Part shown: in pieces, positions 62,151 to 64,000 of the stretch
How the letters are laid out: the number at the start of each line of letters is the position of its first letter
How positions within the stretch are numbered: position 1 is the stretch's first letter
Assembly: GCF_003002895.1 (NCBI RefSeq)
Contig: NZ_PVTI01000021.1
Location: forward strand, 1-64,000
Reading direction: 5' to 3'
DNA: 64,000 nt
Origin: Knoellia remsis
Lineage (GTDB): Bacteria; Actinomycetota; Actinomycetes; Actinomycetales; Dermatophilaceae
Translations under genes and position numbers: made by a program
The notes under the pieces: model-generated
The model's database searches: none
Seen by the model: only the letters and a program-made list of their open reading frames with translations
Told to the model about the DNA's origin: nothing

Positions 62151-63145
62151 CAGCTCACCCGCCCCAGGCTCTTCGGGCTCGTGAGGAACCCGACGCCCCA
62201 CGACCAGTGCATCGTCGCGAGGGCCACCGGTGTCAGGGCGCGCGTCGCGAGCGGCTCACCGCGACTGATCGCGGCGCCGCCCGCGGTGACGGCGAGCAGG
62301 TATGCCGCGGGGACCGCGAGCGCGGGCGCCCACGCCAGCCCCAGCAGGGTCGCCGCGGTCGTCCCGGCCACCATCGCGGGTGGGGCGAGGTAGCGGGCGT
62401 TCATGGTCTCGGGGTGCTCGCGGGCGACGACCCGGCGCCAGCGCCCGTACTCGAGGTACTGTCGCGCGAGCCGTCGCACGGTCGACCGGGGACGGTACGT
62501 CACCTCCATGTCCGGCGTGAACCACACGATCCCGCCCGTCTGCCGGATGCGGAGGTTGAGGTGCCAGTCCTGGGTACGCGTATAGCGCTCGTCGTAGCCA
62601 CCCACACGGTCGAGCGCGGCACGCCGGAAGGCACCGAGGTAGACGGTGTCGACAGGTCCTGCCCTGCCGCCGACATGGAAGGTGCCACCGCCGACGCCGA
62701 GGCGGCTGCGCATCGCGCAGGCGACGGCCCGCTCGAAGGGGGTGCGCCCCACGGCCTTCATCAGGCCCCCGACGTTGTCGGCACCCGTCTCCTCGAGGGT
62801 ACGTACCGCGGTCGCGACGTAGTCCGCGGGGATCTCGGCGTGCCCGTCCACCCGGACGATGACGTCGTGACGGGCTGCGGCGATCCCGGCGTTCAGGGCT
62901 GCGGGGGTACGGCCGCTCGGGTTGGGGACCGTCCGCACTCGCGGGTCGGCCGCGACGAGCTCGGCGGCGATGTCGTCGGTGTCATCGCTCGACGGGCCGA
63001 GAGCGAGGACGACCTCGAGCTCACCGGCAAACGACTGCGACAGGACCTGGTCGACCGCCGCACGAAGGTGCGCACCCTCGTTGAGGACCGGGATGACGAC
63101 GCTCACGGCCGGGTGCTCGGCGGAGGCTGGCATGGCGACGATCAT
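62150..63145 (-). CDS. GT2-family glycosyltransferase (ExoA/SuccinoglycanA-like)
   Basis: 331 residues. VSVVIPVLNEGAHLRAAVDQVL, LALGPSSDDTDDIAAEL, LNAGIAAARHDVIVRVDGHAEI (DGH in place of DxD, as in ExoA-type enzymes), VGGGTFHVGGRAGPVDTVYLGAFRR, GGYDERYTRTQDWHLNLRI (ED-like acceptor motif as QDW). Two C-terminal hydrophobic segments suggest membrane attachment. ATG 63145 or 63133; no strong ribosome site for either. First gene of the minus-strand operon, divergent from the LCP gene 82 nt away. Confidence 0.87.
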   Translation of the reverse strand: MIVAMPASAEHPAVSVVIPVLNEGAHLRAAVDQVLSQSFAGELEVVLALGPSSDDTDDIAAELVAADPRVRTVPNPSGRTPAALNAGIAAARHDVIVRVDGHAEIPADYVATAVRTLEETGADNVGGLMKAVGRTPFERAVACAMRSRLGVGGGTFHVGGRAGPVDTVYLGAFRRAALDRVGGYDERYTRTQDWHLNLRIRQTGGIVWFTPDMEVTYRPRSTVRRLARQYLEYGRWRRVVAREHPETMNARYLAPPAMVAGTTAATLLGLAWAPALAVPAAYLLAVTAGGAAISRGEPLATRALTPVALATMHWSWGVGFLTSPKSLGRVS

Positions 63146-63214
63146 TCCGCACGGGTACCTGTGGGGGTCGGCAAGGGTCGGCGCGTGGTTTTGCTTCGGC
63201 GACCGCGGTGAGCG

Positions 63215-63220
63215 GAGTAT
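63215..63220 (+). promoter_or_regulatory. Candidate -10 (GAGTAT), leaderless LCP promoter
   Basis: GAGTAT ends seven nt before the GTG at 63228. Confidence 0.4.
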
Positions 63221-63227
63221 GGGGCGC

Positions 63228-64000
63228 GTGCCCGACCGCCCGAGACGTGCAGACGACGCGCGCCCCCTGCCCCGGCGTGGGCCTGCGCGTCCCGCCCGCG
63301 ACGGGTCCGAGGACGACGACGGAGCCTTCACCGTCGACACCCGGGGTCGGCGTCGTTCCTCTCGTCGCCCGGTCCCGCCGCCCGCGCGTGAGCAGCGGCC
63401 TGCTCGGGAGCGGGCCGTCCGGGAGCGAGCCGTCCGGGAGCAGCCGCGCCCGCGCCCGGAACCCCCGGCGGTCCGCGGCGACGACACGTGGGACGACCGG
63501 GCCCGCGATCCGCGCAGCACGCGCAGCACGCGCGGCCGGCGCGACCCCCGCGCCCCGCGCGGACCTCGTGACCCACGGCGCCCTGTCGCGACTCCCCCGC
63601 CCCGGCGCCGCCGGCTCCGTTGGTGGCGCCTCGTGCCGGTGCTGCTCGTCGCGTGGCTCGCCTACCTCGTCTTCGCCCCGGTGCACGCCTGGAGCTCGGT
63701 GTCGCGCGTCGACGACCAGCCCTCCGGTGAGCGACCGGCCGAGACCGACGGCAACACCTACCTGCTGGTCGGTTCCGACTCGCGCGAGGGACTGTCCCGC
63801 GAGGAGCGCAACGAGCTCGGCACCGGTCAGGCCGAGGGCCGCCGGACGGACTCGATCATGCTCGTCCACGTTCCGTCCGGTGGCGGCAAGTCCGTCATCG
63901 TCTCGATCCCCCGCGACAGCTACATGCCGATCCCGGGCAACAACAGCAACAAGGTCAATGCGGCCTACGCGATCGGCGGCCCGGAGCTCCTCGTCGAGAC
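63228..64000 (+). CDS. LytR-CpsA-Psr (LCP) family ligase, truncated by window edge
   Basis: At least 257 residues, open at the right edge. A basic, Arg/Pro-rich cytosolic N-terminus of about 125 residues includes tandem RERAVRE units. One membrane segment (WWRLVPVLLVAWLAYLVFAP) leads to the LCP domain: NTYLLVGSDSREGLS, RRTDSIMLVHVPSGGGKSVIVSIPRDSYMPIPG and NKVNAAYAIGGPELLVE. The Asp, Arg and SIPRDS residues that bind the polyprenyl-pyrophosphate/metal are present. LCP enzymes transfer wall polymers from undecaprenyl-PP to peptidoglycan. GTG 63228 is preferred over ATG 63219 because of the -10 spacing. It is divergent from the polymer export operon. Confidence 0.92.
   Translation, partial: MPDRPRRADDARPLPRRGPARPARDGSEDDDGAFTVDTRGRRRSSRRPVPPPAREQRPARERAVRERAVREQPRPRPEPPAVRGDDTWDDRARDPRSTRSTRGRRDPRAPRGPRDPRRPVATPPPRRRRLRWWRLVPVLLVAWLAYLVFAPVHAWSSVSRVDDQPSGERPAETDGNTYLLVGSDSREGLSREERNELGTGQAEGRRTDSIMLVHVPSGGGKSVIVSIPRDSYMPIPGNNSNKVNAAYAIGGPELLVE

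Noticed and set aside
63021-63869. 282-codon minus-strand frame over the LCP gene
   Set aside because: The plus frame encodes an unmistakable LCP domain; the antisense frame is shadow.

Overview
The window is a 64 kb piece of a high-GC actinobacterial chromosome. The first ~29 kb carries the conserved actinobacterial neighbourhood hpf - comF - lpqB - mtrB - mtrA - ahcY ... SIS isomerase - Trm112 - manB ... DUF3499 - DUF5719 - GT2 - whiB - fbiA - fbiB. It resembles the mycobacterial Rv3238-Rv3268 region and best fits the Micrococcales, perhaps Intrasporangiaceae (inference from gene order and composition only). No rRNA, tRNA, CRISPR array or insertion sequence was seen.

Layout. 1-15.7 kb (mostly minus strand): a YcaQ/AlkX-type DNA glycosylase, a LuxR-type response regulator, long HPF, ComF, the LpqB-MtrB-MtrA envelope-stress system, S-adenosylhomocysteinase, small acidic and CsbD-like proteins, a DUF808 membrane protein, YbaK, and phosphosugar genes. 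15.9-28 kb: a short UvrA paralogue, DUF3499, a zincin-like protein that has lost its HExxH motif, a secreted DUF5719 protein, a giant GT2 membrane protein, WhiB, two F420 genes, a TOPRIM protein and an AlkA-like glycosylase. 28-37 kb: a first surface-glycan cluster (methyltransferase, flippase-like protein, GT/methyltransferase-like fusion, GT2) followed by TRIC, GyrI-like and inositol-phosphatase genes and a polytopic membrane protein. 38-44 kb: two secreted cell-wall proteins flanking succinyl-CoA:3-ketoacid CoA-transferase (scoAB).

44-64 kb is the most coherent accessory region: a wall-polymer locus. It encodes a nucleotide-sugar 6-dehydrogenase, a UDP-GlcNAc 2-epimerase, and a tightly overlapping oxidoreductase/aminotransferase/N-acyltransferase operon. 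Together these match every step of the Pseudomonas WbpA-B-E-D-I route to UDP-2,3-diacetamido-mannuronic acid. Around them lie seven glycosyltransferases, an orphan domain that occurs both alone and fused to a GT, an unknown 507-residue protein, a TagGH/Wzm-Wzt-type ABC exporter and, at the right edge, an LCP ligase that would attach the polymer to peptidoglycan.

Two genome-wide signatures stand out. First, the octamer GTATGCCG/CGGCATAC occurs 51 times by eye (about one per 1.25 kb, both orientations, all codon phases, sometimes as inverted pairs), against roughly two expected. This looks like a DNA-uptake-sequence-like or REP-like element. Second, many genes start 5-7 nt after a TANNNT hexamer, indicating widespread leaderless transcription; I used this to choose several starts. 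GTCACA direct repeats in front of the two secreted wall proteins are candidate sites for MtrA, which is encoded in the same window.
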